Shown here piece after piece: positions 35,159 through 46,760 of a DNA stretch of 64,000 bases. A program made the position numbers and the translations under genes. The stretch comes from Gentiana macrophylla (lineage: Eukaryota; Streptophyta; Magnoliopsida; Gentianales; Gentianaceae), in NCBI GenBank assembly GCA_026214975.1, contig JAOBSW010000136.1, forward strand, positions 1-64,000, written 5' to 3'. The notes beneath the pieces were generated by a model. The model made no database searches, had not been told where the DNA came from, and saw nothing but the letters and a program-made list of their open reading frames with translations. Position 1 is the first letter of the stretch, and every line of letters starts with the position of its first letter.

Positions 35159-36965
35159 TGTTGGGGAGATTTTGCATCATTAAAACAAAAGAAAATTTAT
35201 AAACCTATACTACCATGCAAAACTACCTCCTAACCGGCCGAATACCGGGTAGTTGCTAGTAAAGTTGGATAAGTACGGGTATCGATCCTCAGGGAAAAGG
35301 GCTATTGAATCTAGCTTATTAATTCTTCTTTATTAACCTAAACCTAAACTAAAACGGAAAATAAAGCATGCAGAGGATTGTTAATCCAAAGCCGGAAGGA
35401 TAAAAGCGATAAAAACATAAATAAAACTACATCTACGGAAGCGGTAAATCTATCTACTGAACAACCATAAACGAACCATGATCAACCTCTTCCCAACAAC
35501 CATCACCCCACCGAAAGAAATAAGATCAACACACATTCATTCACAAGTTATCTTGGATTATTATCTTATCTAAAGGGCGTTTCCTCTTCCGATTTATCAC
35601 GCCATTAATTAGTTTACCTTCCGGTCTTAACTAATATCGATACAAATCAAAGATATGGATGAAATCCTAATCTAACAACATTATCCCTCAACTTCCGTTT
35701 GTTGGAATAATAATTGTCAATCTCCCTCACGACAATCTAATGAATCTATTAACTTTCGTTATCTAAATTCGATTAACATATAACCATATAAATCATGAAA
35801 GAAAACAAGAACAACTTAATGAAATAAACACGTGAAAAATCATATCTTTCCGATAACGGTGATATCCTCCATTCAATTCTAAGAAAATATTGCATCGAAT
35901 TAATCAAATTGTGGTCCTCTCGTAAACCTAGATATTTAACCTACGAACTTCCGTTATGTATAGATTAAAAATCTAATCTTTCCTATGGCGATCTAAACTA
36001 CACCGACTTCCGTCATACGGTAGCATCAAATCATACAATCATCTTTCGATATATATATTGCAAGATACAATTGAACATAGAAAAAGAAACAATTATAAAT
36101 AAAACTTACAAAATATCCATAGAAAGGAATCAAAGTGCTGCAGAAAAAGGATTACATGGCTGCTCCATGGATGAAAGCTTCAAGCCTTCATCATGCTCGA
36201 ACAAGAAGGAAAAAGAACAAAATAAAAGACCTAATCTAACCCCGATCACCGAGCACAAGGCTCGGGTGATCGGCCTTGAAAACTCAGTAAAGCGGCTCTT
36301 TGTCTGTGTAATTTTCGTATGAAAAATCTGATGTAATTAGGGTTGGAATCGCAGCTGCTTTTATAGAAAAATCAAGTCGGTTGCTTACAAATAAAGGTGC
36401 CGGACGCCCGTCCATAATGTCGGACGCCCGTTCACTATTTTCAGCAACAACATCCAAACTTGTAATGCTCATATCTCGGGCCTCGTAAGTCGGAATGGAG
36501 TGATTCAAAATCCTGTAGAATCCTCTCTTCAAGCCCTACAACTCTTCTATTGAGGTCCAGAGTCAAATCGGTTGTTATCATATCAAGAACTGCGTCGGAA
36601 GTCAGGACTACCCGAATCCTGATTTCCCAACATTCATCTTGATTGATTTCTTTCCTTATATCTTTCAATCTTCCATAACTTTGATTGATCCTTTCCAATC
36701 ACGAATTTGGCTCTCTAAAATCCCTCTCCCATCATCAATGAGTATCTACAACAATAGGAAAACATACCAAAAGCGTAACGTATTTCCAAAATAACATAAA
36801 ATCATCAATTACGCACATAAATCGTTACGTTTTGAGATTTAACTATTAAAAACATCATTTACTCAATATTTCAATATAAAGCCCTATTTCTATGAAAATA
36901 ATACATATACGGGGGAAATTGATATAAAATATATCGTTAAAAACACTATAAATTCACCCTAAACA
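35159..36965 (-). repeat. LTR of the LARD-like element (5' LTR in element orientation)
   Basis: 1807 bp partner of 30521-32338. It directly adjoins the tRNA-Asp-type primer-binding site at its left end and the GTGTG duplication at its right end. Confidence 0.92.
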
Positions 36966-36970
36966 GTGTG

Positions 36971-37219
36971 CAATTGCACGGCTAGGGCTTCCTGATCCAT
37001 CGAGCTTGCTGTAAAAGACAATAGAAGAGCCGATCTGAAAGAAGAAGAAGAAAGAGATCAGATGCTTGCTCCGGAGGAGATCTCCGGCACGCGTAAAAAA
37101 ATGGGGTCTTGCGTCATCGAAGAAAAGTGTCCCGCTCCAGAGGAGAAAACCCTATTGGTACGGAAGTAGTAGGAAATGAATATATAAACATTAAATGTTA
37201 TGATAGGGGTATGTTTGGA
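36971..37219. other. Short unassigned spacer
   Basis: Sequence between the LARD-like element and the Copia remnant. GA-rich with GAAGAAGAAG near 37042 and CTCCGGAGGAGATCTCCGG near 37070, a small palindrome. No gene recognised. Confidence 0.35.
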
Positions 37220-37225
37220 AAAAGT

Positions 37226-37378
37226 GCATTAAATGACCGATAATTGCTTCAACCATTTTAACTCGCATGTAAGAGAGGCCATAGACCGATATTCAGCTTC
37301 TGCAGAGGAACGAGAAACAATTATTTGTTTCTTGGACTTCCAAGATATGGGGGAAAGACCAAGGAACACAAACCAACC
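37226..37378 (-). pseudogene. C-terminal part of the interrupted Copia RNase H
   Basis: On the minus strand, just beyond the nested element, the sequence reads FVFLGLSPISWKSKKQ, then VSRSSAEAEYRSMASLTCEL and KWLKQL. This is the end of RNase H and picks up where 39760 stopped. The five target bases are present on both sides. Confidence 0.88.
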
Positions 37379-38231
37379 TGATATGATTCTGGACCCGAAT
37401 TCTACACCGGATCCCTTACCGATTCTAGTTGGTCCTGGATTTCACCTCCAACATAAAATGAGGCTCGACTCGTTGGACAAAATGGTTCATATAATCATGC
37501 ACGAGTCAATGTCCAATAATAACGAAGATTTTGGCATCATTAAGTCCGTCATTTATGCTTACGGAATATCGGAATAATTATCTAATTATAGTAAGATTCT
37601 ATATTACATTACATACTTTATTATGTAGCTAAATATAATGTTGAAAATCAACATGGGAGGCGCCAAAATGAATAAAGATTCAAGTACTTGTATTCATGTA
37701 TCAAGGAAATTCAAGATACATTCAAGAAATTAAGATATATCAAGTTTCACTCAAGAGTTGCAAACTTTGGAGGACGTGCTTGGAAAAAAACCAAAAAGTT
37801 GATGCTTAGAAATGTGTATAGCACGAAATTCTTGTGTGAATTTGGCCAATCTTATGTATCTCGAGTACTATAAATACCCATGTATTGTACTTGAAAAGAA
37901 TAGAACTTGTTATCAATAAAAATCATATTTTATTCTTCACTTGGAAAAGTGTTGTGTGAGTTTCTCTGGAAAAGGAATTCAAATCTCGGATTATCAAGGA
38001 CTTGAGCAATCCTTGTGGTTATCCATATACCAAGGTGCTTAGAAACAGGTTTTCTAAGTGTTGAGGTTTATTCCAAGGTGCCTTCACACGAGTTGTGATT
38101 GTGTCGCGGAGCTTATTATTCCAATGTGCTTCCACACATGTTGTGGTTGTGTTGAGGATTATCCAAATACTTCAATCCACAATCCTAAGATTCATTCGAT
38201 TTGAAGCCTTCCTCCGGGCGGTTTCACTTCA
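37379..38231 (+). repeat. Plus-oriented LTR arm of the nested element
   Basis: Starts TGATATGATTC. Inverted match to 38973-39755 extends to about 38185; the LTR itself probably continues to CACTTCA at 38231, just before the TTTGGTATCAGAG primer-site-like sequence. Confidence 0.8.
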
Positions 38232-38852
38232 TTTGGTATCAGAGATTTCGGGTCGCAAACCTCCCAAAAACCGAGCCATGGTGTGTTCATCGGACTCGTC
38301 AGTATCCGTACGAATTAGTGCCATTTCCAACTCATCTTGATAGGTTTGAACAAACTTCTCACCTTGTTGAAGAGTTTGCAACTTTCTTACTTGTTCACGC
38401 CGGTAGGATTCGGGAACCCATTTCCGATGCATCTCATTCTTAAGAACCTCCCAAGAAGAAATTGCTTGCTGTCTCGATTTCCTGCACTTTTCATTAGTTT
38501 TCTGGAACCAAAGCATAGCTCGTTCCTCAAATTCACTAGTAGCAAGCTTAACCTTGGTTCTTTCCGAATAATCATGACAATTAAAAATTTGTTCAACTTT
38601 AAGAACCCAAGAAAAATACTCATCAGGATTAGAATTACCTTTAAACGCCGGAATCTTTTGTTTGATACCTTGGAGATTTTCTTGTGGTGCCCGTGCTCTT
38701 AGTTGTGCTCCAACTGGTGTTGCTTCGCTTTCCTCATCGTCATCCTCATGTTCGGAATAATTGCTTGGCTCAATCTCGGTACCTTGTACACCTTGACCAA
38801 CATTCATTTGTGTGAAACGTGCATCTATTCGCTCAATCAATGTTTGAGTCAT
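38229..38852 (-). pseudogene. Gypsy gag fragment
   Basis: A 207-residue open frame. After an acidic stretch (SEHEDDDEESEA) it reads IKQKIPAFKGNSNPDEYFSW and VLKVEQIFNCHDYSERTKVK, then LWFQKTNEKCRKS, SWEVLKNEMHRKWVPESYRR and TMARFLGGLRP. This is the retrotransposon gag (PF03732-type) capsid core of chromovirus/Gypsy elements. It ends at ISDTK by running into the reverse strand of the other arm's primer site, so the rest of gag and all of pol are missing. Upstream on the minus strand, a start near 38938 is broken by stops. Confidence 0.85.
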
Positions 38853-38972
38853 TTGTTCAAGGTTTTATTGATGTCTTTGTTCGATGGCACGAAGCGAGCT
38901 TGATGCCTCATTTTTCATCATTATTTCCAGGCATTTTTTTTTCAAAGGTTTTTTTTAAGAAGAAAGAAAATT

Positions 38973-39755
38973 GGATCGTGGATTGAAGTATTTGGATAAT
39001 CCTCAACACAACCACAACCTGTGTGGAAGCACCTTGGAATAATAAGCTCCGCGACACAATCACAACTCGTGTGAAGGCACCTTGGAATAAACCTCAACAC
39101 TTAGAAAACCTGTTTCTAAGCACCATGGTATATGGATAACCACAAGGATTGCTCAAGTCCTTGATAATCTGAGATTTGAATTCCCTTTCCAGAGAAACTC
39201 ACACAACACTTTTCCAAGTGAAGAATAAAATATGATTTTTATTGATAACAAGTTCTATTCTTTTCAAGTACAATACATGGGTATTTATAGTACTCAAGAT
39301 ACATAAGATTGGCCAAATACACACTAGAATTTCGTGCTATACACATTTCTAAGCATCAACTTTTTGGTTTTTTTCCAAGCACGTCCTCCAAAGGTTGCAA
39401 CTCTTGAGTGAAACTTTATGTATCTTAATTTCTTGAATGTATCTTGAATTTCCTTGATACATGAATCCAAGTTCTTGAATCTTTTCCTTGATTTTCAACA
39501 TTATATTTAGCTACATAATAAAGTATGTAATGTAATATAGAATCATACTATAATTAAATAATTATTCCGATATTCCGTAAGCATAAATGACGGACTTAAT
39601 GATGCCAAAATCTTCGATATTCCTAGACATTGACTCGTGCATTATTATATGAACCATTTTGTCCAACGAGTCGAGCCTCATTTTGGAGGTGAAATCCAGG
39701 ACCAACTAGAATCGTTAAGGGATCCGGTGTAGAATTCGGGTCCAGAATCATATCA
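38973..39755 (-). repeat. Minus-oriented LTR arm of the nested element
   Basis: Reverse-complement partner of 37379-38185. On the minus strand it stops at CAATCCACGATCC and passes into a poly-T/A-rich leader before gag; the last ~45 bases and the primer-site stretch seen on the other arm are missing here. Confidence 0.82.
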
Positions 39756-41175
39756 CAACCACTCAAAGACCGCCGAGTAAGCGGGCAACTTGCCCAATCA
39801 GAATCACACCAACCCTCTAGAAGGAGGGAACTATGAGAACGCAACAAGATACTCTGACTAGAATATTTCTTCAAATAACGAACAAGACGTAGTGCGGCGC
39901 CCTCCAAACGATCAACACGAGGAGCATGCATGCACTGAGACAAGACATGGAGTGAGTAAGCCAAAGTCAGCCGGGTCAACCCAAGGTAAATAAGTCTCCG
40001 AATCAACCGCCCGCGTGGTCCAGGATCACTCAACAATTCACCGATGGCAAGAGCTAACTTGTGGTTCTGCTCAATAAGAAATCGGCTGGTTTGCTCCCAA
40101 GTAAACATGCTTCATTAATGATGTCAATGGCGTATTTCCGTTGGTTCAAGAAAATCCCATCTTTTTTCCGGGCCACCTCTATCCCGAGAAAGTACTGTAG
40201 AACCCCCAAGTCCTTCATCTTAAAGCACTTTCCCAAATAATCTTTAAAAACAGTCATTGTAACCTTATCATTCCCGGCAATGATCATATCATCCACGTAC
40301 ACAAGGACGTTCAGCTGAATCTCCCCTCGATACAAACTAAATAAGGAATAATCAGAATATGACCGATGAAAGCCATACTCTTTCAAAACAGAAGCAAGCT
40401 TTGCGAACCAACACAGCGGTGCCTGTTTCAATCCATATAGCGATTCCTTCATCCTGCACACCAAGTTGGAACCGTTCTTCTCAAACCCAGGAGGAATCTT
40501 CATGCAAATTTCCTCCTCCAAGTCACCATGCAGAAAAACATTGTGGACATACATCTGGTGAATGTCCCACCATTTCACTGCAACCACACTAAGGAAAATC
40601 TGTACCGTAACCATCTTCGCCATAGGAGCGAAAGTCTCAGTGTAATCAATTCCCTCTTGCTGATGATGCCCGAAAGCCACCAACCGGGCTTTCAACTGTT
40701 GCAAGATCCCATTTTCGTCATATTTCTCCGTATACACCCACTTACTCCCCAAAGCCTTTTTCCCAAGGGAAAGTGGCTGCAATACCCACGTACCCTGATC
40801 TTCTAGATCCCAAACCTCCTCAGCCATAGCCTTACGCCAACCCTCATTTTTAACGGCCTCCTTAAAATATTTTGGAGAATCACCAATTGTAACAGCTGCC
40901 AAGTACTTCCGGTGTTTATCAGAAAACAAATGATAATTAATAAAATACATAAGTGGATACGGAGTACCTGAGGATGCCGATGGAATGGAGGAGCATGGAG
41001 TAGGACTTTTCTTGTCAACCAAAGTGTGTGTCACAAAATCCTGAAACCGTGAATTTGGAATTTTCTGTCGTCTACCTCTGCCAAACTCTTCCACACCTTC
41101 ACCTGGTTGTTGAGGTGGTGGTGAAGGTTCTATCTCAACTGGCTCATCTGTAAGCATGTCATATGTACCGTGCAT
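39745..41175 (-). pseudogene. Copia reverse transcriptase and first part of RNase H
   Basis: A 373-residue open frame (40054-41175) gives EGWRKAMAEEVWDLEDQGTW, LGSKWVYTEKYDENG, KARLVAFGHHQQEGIDYTET, ESLYGLKQAPLCWFAKLASV and the active-site LVYVDDMIIAGND. The frame then shifts. The overlapping frame from 40108 continues with QCMHAPRVDRLEGAALRLVR, LLLEGWCDSDWASCPLTRRS and LSG, where it meets the nested element at 39760. Well preserved compared with the other Copia copies here, but disrupted. Confidence 0.9.
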
Positions 41176-41292
41176 CCCCCCTCAACCGGTGGATCCGGCA
41201 ACGATGGACCCCCCCGGGTGTAGGGAGAGAAAGTCCGCCCCCCTCGTTGTCTATCACAACATTATCTATAAACTGGTGAGGGGGAGAATGAG

Positions 41293-41883
41293 TCACATTC
41301 CCCTCGGCCGGATGGGAAAGAGGGATAACATGGTCATAAAATTTATTTCACGGGATACAAAAATCTTCTCCGTATCAAGATCATACAACGTCCACCATTT
41401 CTTTGCAAAGGGATATCCCAAAAAAACTGACTTACGACTACGGCTATCAAACTTATTGGAATGGCGGTGGTCATGGGCATAACACAAACAACCCAAAACG
41501 CGAAGCATAAATAAATTGGGTGGCTTTCCAAACAAGGCTTCATAGGGAGTTTTGTAATTCAAAACACTCTATGGGGTACGATTAATAATATGGGAGGCCG
41601 CTAACACACACTCTCCCCAAAATTTAAGAGGCAAATGACCCTCAAAGCGAAGGGCCAGGGCAACGTTCAAAATATGTTGGTGTTTACGTTAAACGTGGCC
41701 ATTCTGTTGTGGGGTAGCTACACAGGAAGTTTCAAAAATGATGCCTTGTTCACGAAAGCAAGGAAGCAATTTCCGAAATTCGGTTCCATTATTACTACAT
41801 ACATGTTTAATAGTAACACCGAATTGTCGCGAAATCAAAGTCACAAAGTCCAAAAATACTGTTTCAACCTCTACTTTATTCAA
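41293..41883 (-). pseudogene. Copia integrase remnant
   Basis: The minus strand at 41689-41883 gives GVTIKHVCSNNGTEF and CVATPQQNGHV, part of the catalytic core. The piece 41293-41562 gives NYKTPYEALFGKPPN, RVLGCLCYAH and SVFLGYPFAKKWW, the C-terminal part. A frame break lies between. The first catalytic Asp is missing because the element is truncated. Confidence 0.85.
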
Positions 41884-41885
41884 AA

Positions 41886-42459
41886 GTGATATACCGAATC
41901 CGCAAACGGTCCTATGGACTCAGGAATTGCCCCGATCGGAGGTCACATCACAATTATCTAAGCCGGCTGCACCTTCAACCCGCCTGTCACCAAGCCGGGT
42001 ACAAGCCGCTAGTCGTTAAGCTCATTTTTAGCTCTAACATAACTCCGGGCCAAGGCCGAATCTTGATGACCCGAGATCTCTCACGCGCACTACCCCTAGC
42101 AAACCAAGGCAAATCGGACTTAACTCTCGGACAACTAAAAACCGATTCACTCTCGGTTGGTCAAGACCATTAGCGGGCTCACACCAAGCAAAGCCGATTT
42201 GGAGTTAATCACTAGGCACCGGCCGGGATTATACTTATGCTTAATTGTACTTAATTAGGTCTTATCAAGATTAGCTTAATCGAGATTAGTCCGGTGTCTA
42301 TAAATAGGAGCAACGTGTAAACCATAATTCATTGGAATATTAATATAAGCAGGCCAAGCTATGCCAATTTTTCGACTCTGAATCCGCCTTCATATTATTC
42401 CGAACTCGTCGCGGAACCTTCGTAATAATACTCATAGACGCGCTGATGTAAGTCAACTT
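41886..42459 (+). mobile_element. LTR-like fragment with TATA box
   Basis: GC-richer DNA with many CCGG/CGG-containing words, followed by CTATAAATAGGAGCAACG near 42297-42312, a typical plant LTR promoter layout. It begins where the Copia remnant is cut off. No partner LTR in the window, so the boundaries are open. Confidence 0.45.
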
Positions 42460-43090
42460 GATGATGCATTTCACGATGTTTTATCCTCATTTATCATGCG
42501 ATTATTGATGTTTTTGTATCAATTGAAGTCGATTTGCTTAGTTTCATCCCAATGTGTAGATAGTAATTATTATATAAAATATCATGTTTTGATAGGTTTT
42601 GCACGGTTATAGTAACCGGAGCGTCGTTCGGAGTTTACGCTTGGTATCTTGGTGATTTATTGCAGGATTATAGATTGACCAAGACCCGAGTGATGACACG
42701 TGTTGAGCATAGACACATCTTTTGAGGGCTAGAAGAGTATGCCGAAGCTATCAATTCAAACGGATCATTTGTTCTTTGTGCTTCTACTATAGTCTATCTT
42801 CAATGAAATTTGACCCCATTCAAAGACATTTTACGGAAAGTTGTATATCAAAAACGAGCTTTCCAGCTCATTTTGAATCACGTCAATTGGAAGTCTATAA
42901 CTCAAGTTATAGCCATTTTATTGAGATGCTGTGAAAGACCGGCGTGCACCGAGACTACTTCCGGTGCATGCCGGAGAGTTGCAAATTTCCAGAGATGATG
43001 CCGGTGTGCACCGAGACTACTTCCGGTGTACACCGGAAGTGTCGCAGAAATCAGATTTTCCAGCTTAAAAAGTCAATTTTAGATCTATTT
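42460..43090 (+). mobile_element. Athila-like LTR fragment
   Basis: Begins TGATGATGCATTTCACG and contains the stretch GTCTATAACTCAAGTTATAG before a pair of inverted motif blocks at 42940-43040. The layout resembles the LTR of 30521-36965 (a plea-like AAGTTATAGCCATTTT region followed by palindromic GC-rich motifs). It ends at an orientation switch near 43090. Confidence 0.4.
42938..43042 (+). repeat. Two tandem copies of a CCGG(T/C)GTGCACCG palindromic motif
   Basis: The pattern CCGGCGTGCACCGAGACT, CTTCCGGTGCATGCCGG occurs at 42940-42976 and, slightly changed, at 43002-43039 (CCGGTGTGCACCGAGACT, CTTCCGGTGTACACCGG). Each copy can fold on itself. Confidence 0.8.
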
Positions 43091-44359
43091 TACATATCCC
43101 TGATCGTGGGTAAGTCACTTACGTCTATATTACTAGCAAGAGTACTAGGTCAATCGTAGTATAGCAAGGGCGAATCAAGGTCGATCCCACAGAGACAATG
43201 AAACTCATGCATAAACGATTCTAATCTAACTAAGAAGACACATATACGGTCCTTGACCAACAATGGACATAAAAGAAACGTGGTGTTCCTCCCTCTCTTC
43301 CCACCGATCTACTAACTTGGATTATTTAATCCTTATGTTAATTCCCCACATAATTTCCTTAAATCTAATCAATTGAGCTTTTAATTCATTTTTAAGCTAC
43401 GGGTGCAACTCCTAACCCTATCTACTCCGACCATGGTAGTAGATAATCTATACGCCAGCTACCCTCCTTAATTGGTCCGTTATAGCCCATACGTATAAAA
43501 GACTAGAATTTCCAGTATTGAGCGCTAACTTATACCGCTAACCCGCCTAGGCAGCCATCGACACCGATTAGCACGTTCCTAGGGTCCATCAAGACAATGT
43601 CCTAATTAACACTTCACTATCGAGACTTCATGTTAATTTATGAATTACGAATACTAGATTAGCTCGACCTATTACTCGTTTTAATTATTTCTGTCGATCA
43701 ACGTGGTGACGAAACTCTCAGATTAGTTTTTCTAAATTTTGCCTCGGTAAACCGGTATAGACCGCCGGTTTACCGGGGGCGGCTTTTCCTATTTCTAGAT
43801 CTACATTGCTCAATGCTGATTAATCTGTTGGATGTAATATCGCCGGATCAATCATAGATTGACCCGATTACGCAGAGGAAAGTACAAAATCTAGATCTAA
43901 ACAATCAAAATACATAAAATAATAGATCTAACCTACGAGGGGGTTAGATTGCTTATCGGTTTATGGTGAATAAACTCCAAGAACAATCTTCAATCCAAGA
44001 TCCAAGCTAGATGAGAAGCCACAGTCGTCCAACGTGTGTCACCAAGCACCACCAGGTGGATGGTGTTTCAACCCGTTTGACCTCCTCGATATGCTACCTT
44101 AGAAAAACCCGAAGTTTTCCTGAAACTCGAACCCGAAGTACTTGGCCGAAAATTCTAAGCCAAATACTTGAATTTTTGTGTCGAAATTATGTGATATGTA
44201 ATTTGGCTTGGGAGAACTCTCTTTATATAGAAGAGTAATCCTTGTCCTCCCATGATTAATTAATTAATACAAAATCAATCATATTAATCCTTTTCCTTAA
44301 AAATATAAATCCAGAATATTCCTAAATTAATTAGGATATATAAAAGATATTCTTTTCCT
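43091..44359 (-). mobile_element. Degenerate LTR debris, minus orientation
   Basis: Contains AGTATAGCAAGGGCGAATC and GGTCGATCCCACAGAGACA (43155-43196), a conserved block in Athila-type LTRs read on the minus strand (compare GGGTATCGATCCTCGTGGGA at 30637-30656 in the LARD-like element). It also has a GGTAAACCGG palindrome near 43747-43775. No coding sequence recognised. Confidence 0.45.
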
Positions 44360-46760
44360 TAAATTATTTAACAAATAAATAATTCAATCACATGTTAAAT
44401 AATTATCCAAGAAAACTAATTTCCCAATAATTAAATTAACACAAAATTCGGCCAAACCCTAGCAAGCATAGGGCCACACGAATTTTATCACCATTTGGGC
44501 CGAGTCCACGAAAAATTTCTTTTCCATGTATTTAATTATCTAGTCCAACTAAACAATTAATCCACATATCTATTAAACAGTTCAATCCAACTATTTAATA
44601 TTAATTGAGGTGAAACGACGAGAAAACGTATATGCTATATTAGGAGCCACGTCGGGGACCATGGACCAATATTCAGTAGCTACAATAAATTAAATAAAAT
44701 TATTCGTCAGACCGAACAATAATATTCAATCTATTAATTCCGGGATTACACCACCATAAACCCGAAACTGAACTCTACTGAATATAGATAACTTACACTC
44801 AACTATGAGTCGAAAGTGTCCACTGATATAATCATTACATACGGATAAATCTTCCATAGACTGTTCGTTACGATTCGGGATATCTCCGTAAACCCTTCTC
44901 GAAACCGCTTATCCTTATTTACCATTAACCACCTAGTGACCAAATAGTTCATAACTAATATAATATGAACTGCGCATTGGTCAGTTTCTAGGATTAATAA
45001 ATAAGGGAACTGTCTGTCTACTTCCCGAGGAAGGAATGGATTCCATATCCGTGATAGCACATACTACTCACTCATTCCAGAATAGAGCCAACGAGAAGTG
45101 TCGGACCACATACTACGAAGTGATCCTTACTAACACATCAAACTCTACCCTAGTCTAAGCAGTTGTCTGTAATCACGTCAGGATTGAGATTAATCCATAT
45201 ATGATCATCTTGTGATTCGATAAGACTTCTCGATCACGGAATTATATCGAGAACTCAAATCAAATCGGTCCAAATTACTATATGATTATCATCATATATA
45301 AATGCCCATCTAGGTACCTATTACCGGCAGATCCAGATAAGATCGTCACACCTAAAGTGTTCAGGCGCATTATTAGCAAATTAATTTTGAGACCCGTACT
45401 CAGATTAATAAACGCCTTACGGACTAAGTTAATTTTAAGTACATCTCACTAACTCAATCCTCTTGTGTATAGCCATACACTTGAGTTATGTGATTACATA
45501 AATGAGGTACTTAGGGTTTTCAAAGAGATGTCTTAATTATAAGCATACATGCATATAATAAGATGAATTATTAATTCTGTCATAAAACAATTAGATAATT
45601 GTCTTTCGGGCACTACACCTATCAATCTCCCACTTGCACGAAAGGCTAGTGGATTAATTGTTTTATAGCACACCCTTTATATCTATATCTACAACATTCA
45701 CCCACTTGCTCAAAACAAGTGAGACATATCCCCAAGATTCATACCCTCCAAGCGCATCTTAGTAATTCATCCTTCCAAGCCACGACCGGAGTGTGCCGCG
45801 CGCAGGTAGGTCGATGACCAGTAGCGTGCACTTAGAATCCGAATACCATGTGACTTGGTACACACGAATCTTGTAGGTTGGCGGCTTGAGTCAATCTTTG
45901 GGATCAAACGTCGCTTTCCATCTAATCCGGTGGTACGATTTCAATATGATTATGACCTCTAGTGATTGCAAAATCCTTATGAGCTACCTCTCCAATGTTT
46001 TCACAATGAGGTGGTATCTTACCGGATAATACTTTATCACATGAGTAAAGACTGAGACCGAGATCGATTTAACGATCATCCTCAATCGACTAAAGCCGAA
46101 TCGGTGTTATCATTTATATTCTAGTTTGCTTTTTGAATATACTAGCATATTATTCATCATTCTCCCGAAGAGACTTGAGGATTCACTAAACATCCCATTT
46201 AGTATTCATCTGCAGGTTTAGACAAGCATTCCTGAAAGGTAGGGTAGACTACATCGTTGAATGTTGCATTCCTCTATGCAAGAATATCTTAACCATTGAG
46301 ATGGATGAATGTGATTGCCAATTGCTTATTTTCGAGAATTCGAGTGAGTCAAATTCTTTATAAAATAGCCCGATGACATGTTAGACTCTGACTTTAGATA
46401 ACACACCCATGTTGTTTCCAACAGTTTCAGTGTTACCATTCACAAACTCTAATCTACATACTACTTTACTATTATTGATGCCTAGTCTACGAAAGACTTA
46501 TCAACATTCGGGTCAAGTCCACATATTAAAATATATGACTTTGAAATGACTTAGAGGTTTGCTTTAATCCCCAAAGGATATAAGCTGTGGCAGGTATCCT
46601 ACCAAAGGTTCTATCTGAATAAATTAAGATACCGTTAGTCTCGCAAAAAGGTCTTAGGGAATCACCCCTATTTTCTGCTTTGTAACGAATCCGTTATTTG
46701 CTCTTTGCTAAAACCCTTCTGTTCTGAATGAGTTCAGATTCCGTTGTTCATAATTTCTGA
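44360..46760 (-). mobile_element. Copia-like non-coding repeat, copy 2
   Basis: Collinear with 820-3330. On the minus strand an LTR-like start TGATAGGTGTAGTGCCCG lies at 45624, directly after the polypurine-like GTGCAAGTGGGAGAT. Internal part 45625-46760 matches 2007-3330. Copies 1 and 2 differ widely (estimated three quarters identical by eye), so they are old relatives, not a recent duplication. It abuts the Copia fragment in the opposite orientation. Confidence 0.55.

Larger units (their letters stand above)
30521..36965 (-). mobile_element. Non-autonomous Gypsy-type LTR element without coding region (LARD-like)
   Basis: Two near-identical LTRs (30521-32338, 1818 bp, and 35159-36965, 1807 bp) enclose 2820 bp. 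The element is flanked by GTGTG at 30516-30520 and 36966-36970. Orientation is minus: directly inside the right LTR is the primer-binding site TGGCGCCGTTGCCGGGGA (reverse complement at about 35138-35155), complementary to the 3' end of tRNA-Asp as in Athila-type Gypsy elements, and a purine-rich AAGTGTGGGGTGT abuts the left LTR. No gag or pol is visible inside, so it must rely on a helper. High LTR similarity indicates a recent insertion. It landed immediately beside the solo LTR's target duplication. Confidence 0.92.
37379..39755. mobile_element. Nested Gypsy-type element with LTRs in inverted orientation
   Basis: 2377 bp inserted in the Copia RNase H, with the 5 bp duplication CAACC at 37374-37378 and 39756-39760. 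The outer arms, 37379-38185 and 38973-39755, are inverted copies of one LTR: both outer ends read TGATATGATTCTGG going inward. Each arm has a TATA-like TATAAATA (37871 on plus). Between the arms lies a minus-strand gag piece (38229-38852), and against the plus arm a TTTGGTATCAGAG stretch (38232-38244) that fits an initiator-tRNA primer site. A normal element has direct LTRs, so this is an aberrant integration product or a later rearrangement. Confidence 0.85.
37220..41890 (-). mobile_element. Copia element remnant, interrupted by a nested element
   Basis: Minus-strand Copia pol is readable from integrase (41883) to the end of RNase H (37226), with 37379-39755 inserted within RNase H. Order is integrase, reverse transcriptase, RNase H. 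No LTR was identified at either end: the 5' side stops abruptly inside integrase at about 41885, and the 3' side passes into unassigned sequence below 37220. The remnant is therefore truncated as well as interrupted. Confidence 0.88.

Noticed and set aside
36071..36322. Small plus-strand frame in the LARD LTR
   Set aside because: The same sequence in the partner LTR (31450-31650) does not keep the frame, so it is not coding.
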